From: Streptomyces oryzae
GTDB taxonomy: Bacteria > Actinomycetota > Actinomycetes > Streptomycetales > Streptomycetaceae
Length of the DNA: 64,000 bases
Direction of reading: 5' to 3'
NCBI RefSeq assembly: GCF_017676365.1
Contig: NZ_JADKMA010000011.1
Span: 1 to 64,000 of the forward strand
Under the pieces are notes generated by a model. That model did not search any database and was not told where the DNA came from. It saw only the letters and a program-made list of their open reading frames with translations. Shown one piece after another: positions 26,156-34,477 of the stretch. Position 1 is the first letter of the stretch, and each line of letters opens with the position of its first letter. A program made the translations under genes and the position numbers.

Positions 26156-27144
26156 CGCACCCCTCCCTCACCGCGGCCCCGCCCGAAACGGCGTACTGCC
26201 GTACCCACCAGACAGCTTGTGGCCAGCGCCAGAAGTCCTACCCGGCGCGACAGCCGCACAGCACGCTGGATGTCCGCCGTGCGGACCGCCCGTCCGTCCG
26301 CGTTGAGGACGGGCCGGTGCTCCACCCGCCCGCCGTACGAGAGCGTCCCGCCCAGCCGCACCCCGAGCGCGCCGGCGAACGACGCCTCCACAGGGCCCGC
26401 GTTGGGGCTGGGATGGCGGTGTGCGTCGGCCCGCCAGGCCCCCACGGCACCGCGCGGGTCAGGACCGGCGAGCGCGGCCAGTACGGCGGTCAGCCGGGCA
26501 CCCGGCCAGCCCGCCACATCGTCCAGCCGCGCTGCGGCCCAGCCGAACCTGAGGTGGCGCGGGGAGGTGTGGCCGACCATCGCGTCCAGCGTGTTGACCG
26601 CACGGAAGCCCACCAGCCCGGGAACGCCCGCCAGTGCGCCCCAAACCAGCGCCCCCACCACGGCGTCCGAGGTGTTCTCCGCCACCGACTCGACCACCGC
26701 GCGGGCCACCGCCGGGGCGTCCAGCCGCTGCGGGTCCCGCCCGCACAGCGCGGGCAGCCGTTCGCGCGCCAGCTCCAGGTCCCCCGCCTCCAGCGCGGCA
26801 CCCACGGCCCGCGCCTCGCGGGTCAGCGACGTACCGCCGAGCACGGCCCACGCGGCGACGGCGGTCAGCGCGATGCCGGATACCGGTGAACGCCCCTCGG
26901 CGCGCGAGGGGTTGCGCCCGGCGCTCGCCATCTGCAGCGCGCAGGCGGCGGCAACGGCACCTCCGGCGCAGAGGACAACGTAGAGCGCCCCCGCGCCCCG
27001 GTGGTCGCGCCACATCCGGCGCTCCAGTGCTGCGGCGGCCCGCCCGAAGGCGGCGACCGGGTGGCCCCGTCGCGGATCACCGAGCAGCGCGTCGGCGGCG
27101 AACCCCAGCAGAGTGCCGCGGACATGGACGTCCCGGGCCCGCAT
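26152..27144 (-). CDS. cobD: Adenosylcobinamide-phosphate synthase
   Basis: This 330-residue CobD/CbiB membrane protein attaches aminopropanol phosphate to adenosylcobyric acid. The N-terminus [22 protein letters not shown] and the internal [25 protein letters not shown] and [30 protein letters not shown] are diagnostic, and four or five hydrophobic segments are visible. It is the first gene of the operon, and its ATG lies about 125 nt downstream of the cobalamin riboswitch. CobC, encoded by the last gene of the operon, would supply the aminopropanol phosphate. Confidence 0.95.
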   Translation of the reverse strand: MRARDVHVRGTLLGFAADALLGDPRRGHPVAAFGRAAAALERRMWRDHRGAGALYVVLCAGGAVAAACALQMASAGRNPSRAEGRSPVSGIALTAVAAWAVLGGTSLTREARAVGAALEAGDLELARERLPALCGRDPQRLDAPAVARAVVESVAENTSDAVVGALVWGALAGVPGLVGFRAVNTLDAMVGHTSPRHLRFGWAAARLDDVAGWPGARLTAVLAALAGPDPRGAVGAWRADAHRHPSPNAGPVEASFAGALGVRLGGTLSYGGRVEHRPVLNADGRAVRTADIQRAVRLSRRVGLLALATSCLVGTAVRRFGRGRGEGGVR

Positions 27145-27267
27145 CAGATCAGGGGTCCGACGGCAACACGCAGAGCGGCAGCGGCAGCGGCAGCAGGTAC
27201 AGGTATGGCGGCAGGGCCACGCATGGCGGTGTCCTCACTCAGGGTCCTCGCCCTGGCTCGACTCGAC

Positions 27268-27432
27268 CGGCGGCGGGAGTCTCCTGGCTCCCGGATCCAC
27301 ACCGCCCCCCGCCTTCCAGCCCGCCCGGGCCGTGGCTTCGTTGGGGGAGGCGCTCCCCGGTGACAGTGGCGGGACCGCGCCGGATTCGCACCGGCTTCCT
27401 CCCCATGCCGCCGTTTGGCACCTGGCAGTCCA
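27268..27432 (-). promoter_or_regulatory. Cobalamin (adenosylcobalamin) riboswitch
   Basis: Read on the minus strand, the element starts with GGTGCCAAACGG, continues through AAGCCGGTGCGAATCCGGCG and the B12-box core CCGCCACTGT, and ends in GGAGCCAGGAGACTC, the standard order for this class. It lies upstream of cobD and should repress the whole cob operon when adenosylcobalamin is abundant. No clear terminator follows it, so control may act on translation of cobD. Confidence 0.95.
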
Positions 27433-27481
27433 CCACGTCCCACCTGCACAGAGCAACTCGCCCCCAAAGGGACGCGGGCCG

Positions 27482-27541
27482 TGCCCCGAAGGGGCGCGGG
27501 GAACTGCGCGCCGAGCCACAACCGACCCGCGGCCCGCGAAC
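27482..27541 (-). repeat. Streptomyces-type dispersed intergenic palindromic repeat, copy 2
   Basis: The minus-orientation copy lies upstream of the riboswitch. The identical 20-mer core is at 27491-27510; the stem is GCCCC (27483-27487), loop GAA, GGGGC (27491-27495). The flanking part aligns with copy 1 over about 60 bases. Confidence 0.85.
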
Positions 27542-27566
27542 AGCAGCCAGGGGCACCCTCTATCCG

Positions 27567-27588
27567 CAACAGCAACAGCAACAGCAAC
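27567..27588. repeat. (CAACAG)n microsatellite
   Basis: Three CAACAG hexamers and a partial fourth lie in the non-coding stretch between the dispersed repeat and the terminator of the small membrane protein gene. Confidence 0.8.
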
Positions 27589-27615
27589 GCAGCGCGGCAC
27601 CGCAAACAAACCGAA

Positions 27616-27641
27616 GGCCCGGGGGCGCAAGCCCCCGGGCC
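27616..27641 (-). terminator. Intrinsic terminator downstream of the pit / small membrane protein genes
   Basis: A perfect 11-bp stem, GGCCCGGGGGC and its complement, closes a 4-nt loop. On the minus strand it is followed by TTCGGTTTGTTTG. It lies 33 bp beyond the stop of the 70-residue protein gene. Confidence 0.85.
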
Positions 27642-27674
27642 CAGGCGGCGGCGTAAAACGCCCACCGCAAGCAA

Positions 27675-27887
27675 CTACGCCGCGATCAAATAGATCCCGT
27701 ACGCCACCGCGGCCAGACACACCGCGTAACACGCATACGCACCAGTTCGGGCGAGCGCCGAAGGCGCGGAGCCCGCCGCACGGGGTGAGCCGGCGACGAT
27801 GCCCAGGGTGAAGACGCCGACGAGTCCCACCGTCGCCACCAGGCTGACGCCGAAGACCTGGCCGAGCGCGGCCCAGTCGATGTCCAT
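27675..27887 (-). CDS. Small membrane protein downstream of pit
   Basis: This 70-residue protein has two hydrophobic segments (about 9-32 and 46-69) joined by a short polar loop, and no recognisable catalytic motif. It starts 16 bp after the pit stop codon and ends just before a strong terminator, so it is the second gene of a two-gene unit. An accessory role with the phosphate transporter is possible from the pairing but not shown. Confidence 0.85.
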   Translation of the reverse strand: MDIDWAALGQVFGVSLVATVGLVGVFTLGIVAGSPRAAGSAPSALARTGAYACYAVCLAAVAYGIYLIAA

Positions 27888-27903
27888 GCGGTTTCCCTTC
27901 TGC

Positions 27904-29268
27904 CTAGCTGAGGCTGCTCGCCGAAGCGGCGCGGCCGGTCGAATGGGCGGTCGGATGCGAAGCCGAATGCGAAGCCGCCTCCGCCCCTGCCGTCTCCTCG
28001 GCGGAGCCCCCGGCCCCGGCGCTCACCCCGGCCGGCGGCGGAGGCGGGGAGACGGCCCGGATCGCGGTGGTGACCACCCCTGCGGGCTCGGACTCCGGCT
28101 CCCGCCCGGGAGCCGGCTCCGCTGCGGGGCTCGGGATACCCGCCGCCTCCGGAGCCGCGGCGGGCTCGACCTCGTTGACGTTGGTGTGGTCCACCGGCGC
28201 CCGCCGCGAGCGGAGCCAGATGGCGCCGCAGAGGGCGAGGGTGAGCACGGCGACCGTGGTCACGCCCCAGTTGCCCTGCTGGGCCAGCAGCGCGGCACCG
28301 GCCGCGACCCCGCCGGCCGCGGGGAGGGTCAGCGCCCAGCCGGCGACCATTCGGCCCGCCGTACCCCACCGCACGACGCCGCCCTTGCGGCCCAGCCCCG
28401 AGCCCATCACGGAGCCGGAGCACACATGCGTCGTGGAGAGGGAGAAGCCGATGTGCGAGGAGGCCAGGATGGTGGCCGCCGCGCTGGTCTGGGCCGCGAA
28501 GCCCTGCGGGGGCTGGATGTCGGTGATGCCCTTGCCCATCGTGCGGATGATGCGCCAGCCGCCGAGGTAGGTGCCGAGTGCGATGGCGAGTCCGGCCGAG
28601 GCGATCACCCACACTGGCGGGTCGGAGCCGGGCGCCAGGGCGCCACCGGTGACCAGGGCGAGCGTGATGACACCCATGGTCTTCTGCGCGTCGTTGGTGC
28701 CGTGCGCCAGGGAGACGAGCGCGGCGGAGGTGATCTGCCCGGCGCGGTAGCCCTTGGCGGTCCGCTCCTCGTCGGCGTTCCGGGTGACCCGGTAGGTCAG
28801 CCGCGTGGCGCACATGGCGGCGATACCGGCGACCAGGGGCGCGGCGAGCGCCGGGATGAGCACCTTCATGACGACGACGTCGCCGTTGACCGCGCCCGTG
28901 CCGACGGCGGCGAGGGTCGCGCCGATCAGTCCGCCCATCAGCGCGTGGGAGGAGCTGGAGGGGAGTCCGGCGAGCCAGGTCAGCAGGTTCCAGATGATCG
29001 CGCCCACCAGCCCGGCGAAGATCACTTCGGGCTGGATACCGGAACCTTCATCGATGATCCCCGAGGAGATGGTCTTGGCCACCTCTATGGACAGGAAAGC
29101 CCCGAGGAGGTTGAGGACCGCGGACATGGCCACCGCCGCCCGAGGAGCCAGTGCCCCGGTGGAGATGGTTGTGGCCATGGCGTTGGCCGTGTCGTGGAAG
29201 CCGTTCGTGAAGTCGAACACCAAGGCCGTGACGATCACGATCCCGATGAGAAGCGTGATGTGTTCCAT
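27904..29268 (-). CDS. pit: Low-affinity inorganic phosphate transporter, PiT family
   Basis: This 454-residue proton- or metal-coupled phosphate carrier has the two PiT signature repeats, FDFTNGFHDTANAMAT at residues 18-33 and ALVSLAHGTNDAQKTMG in the second half, with about ten hydrophobic segments. A hydrophilic Ala/Glu/Ser-rich C-terminal tail of about 100 residues is longer than in many homologues. The upstream region holds 11-nt GTTCAC repeats like a PhoP box, so phosphate-dependent control is likely. The ATG at 29268 places the first helix normally. Confidence 0.95.
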   Translation of the reverse strand: MEHITLLIGIVIVTALVFDFTNGFHDTANAMATTISTGALAPRAAVAMSAVLNLLGAFLSIEVAKTISSGIIDEGSGIQPEVIFAGLVGAIIWNLLTWLAGLPSSSSHALMGGLIGATLAAVGTGAVNGDVVVMKVLIPALAAPLVAGIAAMCATRLTYRVTRNADEERTAKGYRAGQITSAALVSLAHGTNDAQKTMGVITLALVTGGALAPGSDPPVWVIASAGLAIALGTYLGGWRIIRTMGKGITDIQPPQGFAAQTSAAATILASSHIGFSLSTTHVCSGSVMGSGLGRKGGVVRWGTAGRMVAGWALTLPAAGGVAAGAALLAQQGNWGVTTVAVLTLALCGAIWLRSRRAPVDHTNVNEVEPAAAPEAAGIPSPAAEPAPGREPESEPAGVVTTAIRAVSPPPPPAGVSAGAGGSAEETAGAEAASHSASHPTAHSTGRAASASSLS

Positions 29269-29653
29269 TCACCAGGCACAATCAGTTCGAGGGGCAGTGA
29301 CGTCGTGAACGTAAGGACGGCGAGTGAACGGAAGGTGAACTGGGGCGGGCATCGAAGTGTCGCCCCCTCACACCTGTTGTGTGGGCCAGATCACACCGTA
29401 GGTCCGAGGGCTCGGCGCAGCCAAACAGGACGCGGCCAACGCACCAACACGAGGTGTCCCCGCGGCCGGTCCGACGCAACCGCAGCGCCAACGCCACTGC
29501 GGCCGGCCGATTGCCGGGCCGGTCACCGCGCGGTTACCGCCCGGGCCCGGCTGCCGCATCGCCCGTCCGCCGGTCACGGCTCCGCCGGGCGGGTGTCACC
29601 CTCCCGGCCCGCCCCGCTGGTTTCGCCCCTCCGATCGCGTCAACCTGACAAGG
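29269..29653. other. Divergent gene-free region pit / alpha-beta hydrolase
   Basis: This 385-bp region contains the candidate PHO box near pit. Otherwise it is GC-rich; no further coding frame, clear promoter or repeat was identified. Confidence 0.7.
29308..29340 (-). promoter_or_regulatory. Candidate PHO box (PhoP site) upstream of pit
   Basis: On the minus strand, two adjacent 11-nt units, GTTCACCTTCC and GTTCACTCGCC, are followed by a weaker third (GTCCTTACGTT), then GTTCAC. This matches the direct-repeat structure of Streptomyces PhoP sites. It lies 40-72 nt upstream of the pit start. Confidence 0.75.
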
Positions 29654-30811
29654 ATGCGTCTGCGATTCGCGGCACTGGCCGCCACCTCCGTGCTCGGCAC
29701 CGGCGTGGCCACCCTGGCGGCCGGACGGTACGCCGCCGACGCCGCGCTGCGCCCGCCGCGCCCACGGAACGACGGCGGCAGCAGGACCACAGCCGGGTTC
29801 GAGGGCACCCGGCTGACCGTGCACTCGCACGACGAGGGCCGGATCGCCGTCACCCGCTCGCTGGCCGCCCGGCTGCCCGGCGTCTACGGGCTGACCGGCC
29901 GCGGTACGCACGCCGTCGTAGGGCAGGTGCTGGAGGAGGAGACGGCCGCCCAGCCGCGACCGTACGCCGTCGTACGGGAGCTGCGCCGTATCGACAGGGG
30001 CCGGCTCAGCGCGGGCGCCACCGTCCGCCTCACCCCGCAGGTGTACGTCGGCAACCCCGGCGAAGCCCTCGGCGCCGAGTACGCCGACGTGGAGATCCCC
30101 GGTGAACTCGGCCCGCTGCCCGCCTGGTTCGTGCCAGGCGACCGCAATGCCTGGGTCATCACCGTGCACGGCCTCGGCGCCACCCGCGAGCATCCGCTGA
30201 CGCTGCTCCCGTTCTACCGGCGCCACAGCATCCCGGTGCTCGACATCGCCTACCGGGGCGACGCCGGCGCGCCCCCGCCGCTCGACGGCATCGGCCACCT
30301 GGGCAACTCCGAATGGCGCGACCTGGACGCCGCCATCCGCTACGCCGTCCAGCACGGCGCCCAGCGGGTGATTCTGCACGGCTGGTCCAGCGGCGCCACC
30401 ATGGCCCTGCACGCCGCCGCCAACTCCCCGCTGCGGGACCGGGTGGCCGGGCTGGTGCTGGACTCGCCGGTGCTCGACTGGTGGCGCACGGTGCGGGCGC
30501 TGGCCCTCTCGCGGGGCACTCCGCGTGCGCTGCTGCCGCTGGTGGTCCGCGCCGTCCAGGGCCGGGCCGGGCTGCCGGAGGGGCGGGACGCCGCGCTGGT
30601 CGACCCCGCGAAGCTGACCGTGCCCGCACTGCTGCTGCACGGGCCTGCGGACACCATCGCCCCCTGGGAGAGCTCCCGGGCGCTGGCCGCGCACCGCCCG
30701 AAGCTCATCTCCCTGCACGAGATCCCGCACGCCCCGCACGCCGCCATGTGGAACGCCGACCCGCACGGCTACGAGGAGAAGCTGCGCCGCTTCCTCACCC
30801 CTTTCATGTGA
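29654..30811 (+). CDS. Alpha/beta hydrolase with N-terminal membrane or signal segment
   Basis: This 385-residue hydrolase starts with a positively charged, Ala-rich segment (MRLRFAALAATSVLGTGVATLAAG), probably a signal peptide or anchor. The catalytic features are the oxyanion strand VITVHGLGATREHP, the nucleophile in LHGWSSGATMALH, the acid in LHGPADTIAPW and the histidine in HAPHAAMWN. The organisation resembles acyl-aminopeptidase or esterase-like S9 hydrolases, but the substrate is unknown. The gene stands divergent from pit and alone on its strand. Confidence 0.88.
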   Translation: MRLRFAALAATSVLGTGVATLAAGRYAADAALRPPRPRNDGGSRTTAGFEGTRLTVHSHDEGRIAVTRSLAARLPGVYGLTGRGTHAVVGQVLEEETAAQPRPYAVVRELRRIDRGRLSAGATVRLTPQVYVGNPGEALGAEYADVEIPGELGPLPAWFVPGDRNAWVITVHGLGATREHPLTLLPFYRRHSIPVLDIAYRGDAGAPPPLDGIGHLGNSEWRDLDAAIRYAVQHGAQRVILHGWSSGATMALHAAANSPLRDRVAGLVLDSPVLDWWRTVRALALSRGTPRALLPLVVRAVQGRAGLPEGRDAALVDPAKLTVPALLLHGPADTIAPWESSRALAAHRPKLISLHEIPHAPHAAMWNADPHGYEEKLRRFLTPFM

Positions 30812-30865
30812 GGCCATGTCACGCTGAGCCCCCTTCAAGCGCCCGCGTACGCCCGGCGGGAGAAG

Positions 30866-32326
30866 GTGAACGACCGGAAACGGCACCCCAGGTTTGGGTT
30901 TCAACGGCACAGCATGAAGACTGCTCCTGTGACGACGTCCCGTACCCCGGGGGACAACCGGCTCCGCCTCGTTCCCCGACAGCCCGTCGCCGCCGCCCGG
31001 CGCACTGTGACGACCAGGCGCTCCGCCAGGACGCCACCGCCCCCGGACGGTGTGCTGCCCCGCGACCAGCTCGCCCGGCATGCGCGTGCCTGCCTCGCAG
31101 ACGCCGTGCGCGTGGCCCGCTGGGCGGACGGGACCGGCCGCTCCCCGCAGCCGGGGCCCGAGGCGGAACGGGCGGCCGAAGCGCTGCGGATGACCGTCCC
31201 GCTGGTGCGTACGCACTGGGACCGCGCCAAGCTGGCCGGTCTGATCGAACTCCACGGGGACACCGCCCGCGCCGGCTGGCGGCTGCGCGCCTGGGACCGC
31301 GACGACAGCGCCGTGCTGCGCGGCTGGGTGGCCCTCTTCGACGCCTGGTCGCTGGCACACCCCGCGCCGCTGGCACACGAGCAGAGCCTGGTAGCGGAGA
31401 TCGTCGAGGCGGTGCCGCAGTTCCTGTCCGTGATGCACCTCTCCGGCGGGCCCGTCACCTTCTCCCTGCTGCACGACCTGCTCGAGCAGCGCATCGCCGA
31501 GCTGCGGGCCGAACGGGACGCCGGCCAGGGTGCGACCAGCCGCGCGATGGTCGGCGTCGCCCTGGCCGGGCTGCTGGACTGGGCGCTGGACGGGCTCTCC
31601 GCCGTAGGGGCGCTCACCCGCTGCCCGGACGAGGAGCCCGCCGGGGAGACCGGCGTGCGGCAGGGCTCCGCCGTCCTCACCCCGCTGGGCAACTGGGCGG
31701 TGTGGACCAAGCTGGAGCAGATCTGTGTTGCCGCGCAGAGCCCGGCCGGGAACATCGAGCAGTCAGCCGAGGAGATGCTGCGCGGCTGTGCCCGGATGAC
31801 CCCGGGCCCGGCCCGCGACGAGTACCGCGCCTGGCTCGCCGCGCGCCCCACCGGGCCTGCGGTCACCGAGCTGCTGGAGGCGGCCCGGGGTGAGGACGCG
31901 CTGATCCGGGGGCTGGCCTTCGAGGCGCTGCGGGTGGTGGGAGCGCCCGCCGAGGACGCCGTACAGCAGGCCGCCGAGGAGCCCACGCTGCGGCCGTACG
32001 CACTGCTGTGGCTGGCCGAGCAGGCGGGCACGGACCCGGAGGACCTGGCGGGCGGCGCCCCCGGCGTGCTCACCCGGCAGGAGGCGACCTGGCTGTGGGT
32101 GGACACCGCCGCCGCCGTCACCGACCACGGCGAGGAGCGGCTGCTGGTCGACCACCTGGGCACCGCCGTACAGGGCTCGGTGCCCAAGCTGCTGGAGGAC
32201 ATCCGCGCCACCGGCCACCCGCGTACCGTCCAGGTGCTCGTCGCGCTCGCCGCAGCCCATCCGGACCCCGCGCTGGCCAAGGCCGTACGCCGGGCCGCCT
32301 TCCAGGTGCACACCGGCGGGCAGTGA
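30866..32326 (+). CDS. Conserved hypothetical protein, helical
   Basis: This protein of about 486 residues is not one I recognise. It has a basic, Arg/Pro-rich N-terminus (about 1-60) and then a largely helical Ala/Leu/Glu-rich body without catalytic motifs, signal peptide or membrane segment. The last 200 residues read like short helical repeats (ARGEDALIRGLAFEALRVVGAPAEDAVQQAAEE and similar), which may be HEAT-like; that is inference. A GTG at 30866 follows GGGAGAAG closely; an ATG at 30914 would give 470 residues but has no visible Shine-Dalgarno sequence. Confidence 0.78.
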   Translation: MNDRKRHPRFGFQRHSMKTAPVTTSRTPGDNRLRLVPRQPVAAARRTVTTRRSARTPPPPDGVLPRDQLARHARACLADAVRVARWADGTGRSPQPGPEAERAAEALRMTVPLVRTHWDRAKLAGLIELHGDTARAGWRLRAWDRDDSAVLRGWVALFDAWSLAHPAPLAHEQSLVAEIVEAVPQFLSVMHLSGGPVTFSLLHDLLEQRIAELRAERDAGQGATSRAMVGVALAGLLDWALDGLSAVGALTRCPDEEPAGETGVRQGSAVLTPLGNWAVWTKLEQICVAAQSPAGNIEQSAEEMLRGCARMTPGPARDEYRAWLAARPTGPAVTELLEAARGEDALIRGLAFEALRVVGAPAEDAVQQAAEEPTLRPYALLWLAEQAGTDPEDLAGGAPGVLTRQEATWLWVDTAAAVTDHGEERLLVDHLGTAVQGSVPKLLEDIRATGHPRTVQVLVALAAAHPDPALAKAVRRAAFQVHTGGQ

Positions 32327-32427
32327 GCTGCACCTCCGCGGCAGGGGCCGGGGTGTCCCCGCGGCCGCGGGCGCGGGCCGGGTCGAGCGTCCGGCCGCAT
32401 GCCGGAAAAGCGTTTGCACGCCGCCGG

Positions 32428-32433
32428 TAGACT
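32428..32433 (+). promoter_or_regulatory. -10 element for the ABC-F leader transcript
   Basis: TAGACT fits the streptomycete -10 consensus TAGNNT and ends 7 bases before an ATG at 32441, so transcription would begin at or next to the A of that ATG. No good -35 hexamer is visible at 16-18 bases. Confidence 0.5.
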
Positions 32434-32440
32434 GGCCCTC

Positions 32441-32464
32441 ATGCCTCATCTCCTCGTGCATTAG
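32441..32464 (+). CDS. Candidate leaderless leader peptide MPHLLVH upstream of ABC-F
   Basis: This seven-codon frame, ATG to TAG, sits at the predicted transcription start, so its mRNA would be leaderless. Both histidines use the rare CAT codon. The stop codon abuts a 10-bp stem-loop, and the ABC-F gene starts 66 bp further on. ABC-F genes are often controlled by ribosome stalling on such leaders; the arrangement supports that here, but translation is not proven. Confidence 0.5.
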   Translation: MPHLLVH

Positions 32465-32504
32465 GCGTGCGTACGCCGCTTCCGCACCTCTGCCGTACGC
32501 ACGT
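32465..32504 (+). promoter_or_regulatory. Stem-loop in the ABC-F leader, possible attenuator
   Basis: CGTGCGTACG at 32466-32475 pairs with CGTACGCACG at 32494-32503, plus one G-U pair, around an 18-nt loop. It begins at the base after the leader peptide stop codon. Further on, TGGAG (32519-32523) can pair with CTCCA (32526-32530) next to the GTG start of the ABC-F gene, which could mask its ribosome-binding site. There is no T-tract, so translational control is more likely than termination. Confidence 0.55.
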
Positions 32505-32530
32505 CCACAGTCCTGCCTTGGAGTTCTCCA

Positions 32531-34129
32531 GTGATCACCGCAACCGGTCTCGAGCTGCGCGCCGGAGCCCGTGTCCTCATCGAGTCGGCCACCTTCCGCG
32601 TCGCCAAGGGCGACCGCATCGGCCTGGTGGGCCGCAACGGCGCCGGCAAGACCACGCTCACCAAGTGCCTCGCGGGCGAGGGCACGCCCACCGCCGGCAC
32701 CATCACCAGCAGCGGTGAGGTCGGCTACCTCCCACAGGACCCGCGCACCGGCGACCTCGACGTGCTCGCCCGCGACCGCATCCTCTCCGCCCGCGAGCTG
32801 GACGTGGTGCTGCGCAAGATGCAGGAGAACGAGGAGCGCATCGCCAACGGCAAGGGCGCCACGCGCGAGAAGGCGATGAAGAAGTACGAGCGCCTGGAGA
32901 CGGAGTTCCTCACCAAGGGCGGCTACGCGGCCGAGGCGGAGGCCGCCACCATCGCCGCCAGCCTGGGCCTGCCCGACCGGGTGCTCGGCCAGCCGCTGCA
33001 CACCCTCTCCGGCGGCCAGCGGCGCCGCGTCGAGCTGGCCCGCATCCTCTTCTCGGACGCCGACATCCTGCTGCTCGACGAGCCGACCAACCACCTGGAC
33101 GCCGACTCGGTGGTCTGGCTGCGCGACTTCCTCAAGACCTACCGCGGCGGTCTCATCGTCATCTCCCACGACGTCGATCTCGTGGAGACGGTGGTCAACA
33201 AGGTGTTCTGTCTGGACGCCAACCGGTCGGCCATCGACATCTACAACATGGGCTGGAAGCAGTACCTCACCCAGCGCGAGGACGACGAGAAGCGGCGCCG
33301 CCGGGAGCGCGCCAACGCGGAGAAGAAAGCGGCCGCGCTCAACTCGCAGGCCGACAAGATGCGCGCCAAGGCCACCAAGGCGGTGGCCGCCAAGAACATG
33401 GCGCGCCGCGCCGAGAAGCTGCTGTCCGGGCTGGAGGGGGAGCGCCAGGCCGACAAGGTCGCCAAGCTCCGCTTCCCCGATCCGGCACCCTGCGGCAAGA
33501 CGCCCCTGATGGCCGAGGACCTGTCCAAGTCCTACGGCTCGCTGGAGATCTTCACTGGCGTCGACCTGGCCATCGACCGCGGCTCCCGCGTCGTCATCCT
33601 CGGCCTCAACGGCGCGGGCAAGACGACGCTGCTGCGGCTGCTGGCCGGGATCGAGAAGCCCGACACCGGCAAGGTCGTCCCGGGCCACGGCCTCAAGCTC
33701 GGCTATTACGCGCAGGAGCACGAGACGCTGGATGCGGACCGCACGGTGCTGGAGAACATGCGCTCGGCGGCGCCCGACATGGACCTGGTCGACATCCGCA
33801 AGACGCTGGGCTCCTTCCTCTTCTCCGGCGACGACGTGGACAAGCCGGCAGGGGTGCTCTCCGGCGGTGAGAAGACCCGGCTGGCGCTGGCCACCCTCGT
33901 GGTCTCCTCGGCCAATGTGCTGCTGCTGGACGAGCCGACCAACAACCTCGACCCGGCCAGCCGCGAGGAGATCCTGGGCGCCCTGCACACCTTCACCGGG
34001 GCCGTCGTGCTGGTCACCCACGATGAGGGCGCCGTCGAGGCCCTCCAGCCGGAGCGCATCATCATGCTGCCCGACGGGGTCGAGGACCTGTGGGGCGAGG
34101 AGTACGCGGACCTCGTCGCCCTTGCTTGA
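32531..34129 (+). CDS. ABC-F family ATPase
   Basis: This 532-residue soluble protein has two ABC ATPase domains and no membrane segments. Domain 1 has GRNGAGKTT at 34-42, LSGGQRRRVELA and LLLDEPTNHLD; domain 2 has GLNGAGKTT, LSGGEKTRLALA and LLLDEPTNNLD. A charged Lys/Arg-rich inter-domain linker (around QREDDEKRRRRERANAEKK) is the region that reaches the peptidyl-transferase centre in ribosome-protecting ABC-F proteins. Whether it is a housekeeping translation factor or an antibiotic-protection factor cannot be decided here. GGAG lies 7 bases before the GTG. The candidate leader peptide and hairpin suggest regulation by ribosome stalling. Confidence 0.93.
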   Translation: MITATGLELRAGARVLIESATFRVAKGDRIGLVGRNGAGKTTLTKCLAGEGTPTAGTITSSGEVGYLPQDPRTGDLDVLARDRILSARELDVVLRKMQENEERIANGKGATREKAMKKYERLETEFLTKGGYAAEAEAATIAASLGLPDRVLGQPLHTLSGGQRRRVELARILFSDADILLLDEPTNHLDADSVVWLRDFLKTYRGGLIVISHDVDLVETVVNKVFCLDANRSAIDIYNMGWKQYLTQREDDEKRRRRERANAEKKAAALNSQADKMRAKATKAVAAKNMARRAEKLLSGLEGERQADKVAKLRFPDPAPCGKTPLMAEDLSKSYGSLEIFTGVDLAIDRGSRVVILGLNGAGKTTLLRLLAGIEKPDTGKVVPGHGLKLGYYAQEHETLDADRTVLENMRSAAPDMDLVDIRKTLGSFLFSGDDVDKPAGVLSGGEKTRLALATLVVSSANVLLLDEPTNNLDPASREEILGALHTFTGAVVLVTHDEGAVEALQPERIIMLPDGVEDLWGEEYADLVALA

Positions 34130-34147
34130 TCCATCTCGGATGGATCA
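34127..34147 (+). terminator. Hairpin overlapping the ABC-F stop codon
   Basis: TGATCCATC at 34127-34135 pairs perfectly with GATGGATCA at 34139-34147 around a TCG loop. It begins with the TGA stop codon. Both arms contain GATC. It could act as a weak terminator, as DNA sites for Gbn, or both. Confidence 0.5.
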
Positions 34148-34477
34148 TTCGGCCGACGGTTGATCCTTCATCTGAGTGAGTGCGGCTCGTACCCCGGCGC
34201 GGCCACGCGACGGCGCCGGGTCGGCATGGCAGCAGCCGCCAACGGGTCGTTGTCCGCTCCATGGACACGGCGCTGACCTGCGGATTTTCCCACCGTTCCG
34301 GCTCGGAACGAGTCGTGCACGTGCATCTGCATGCGGCCGGAATCGATTGCTGCGCGGCAACCGTGGCGTGCACAAGTTCGCAAGCTGCTCATGAAGACCT
34401 TGCCGAATGGGTGGCCAGATGTGGGGGGAGGGGTGATCATGAGAGTCACAGAGCGCACTTCCCATGAGGAGGCACGG
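34130..34477. other. Gene-free region upstream of gbn
   Basis: This 348-bp stretch between the ABC-F gene and gbn has GATC sites at 34143, 34162 and 34435, with one more at 34128 on its edge. It is somewhat richer in A/T than the coding flanks and should contain the gbn promoter; no clear hexamers were assigned. No coding frame was convincing. Confidence 0.65.

Noticed and set aside
24566..26983. An 805-codon plus-strand frame opposite cobQ and cobD
   Set aside because: It is the antisense shadow of two clear cobalamin genes, with Arg/Gln/Pro-rich low-complexity composition and no motif.
27567..27588. Origin or iteron array
   Set aside because: Three CAACAG units form a simple microsatellite in non-coding DNA with no replication gene nearby.
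31763..34021. A 752-codon minus-strand frame opposite the ABC-F gene
   Set aside because: The plus strand has all the ABC-F motifs; the antisense product is Leu/Val/Gly-rich without domain pattern.
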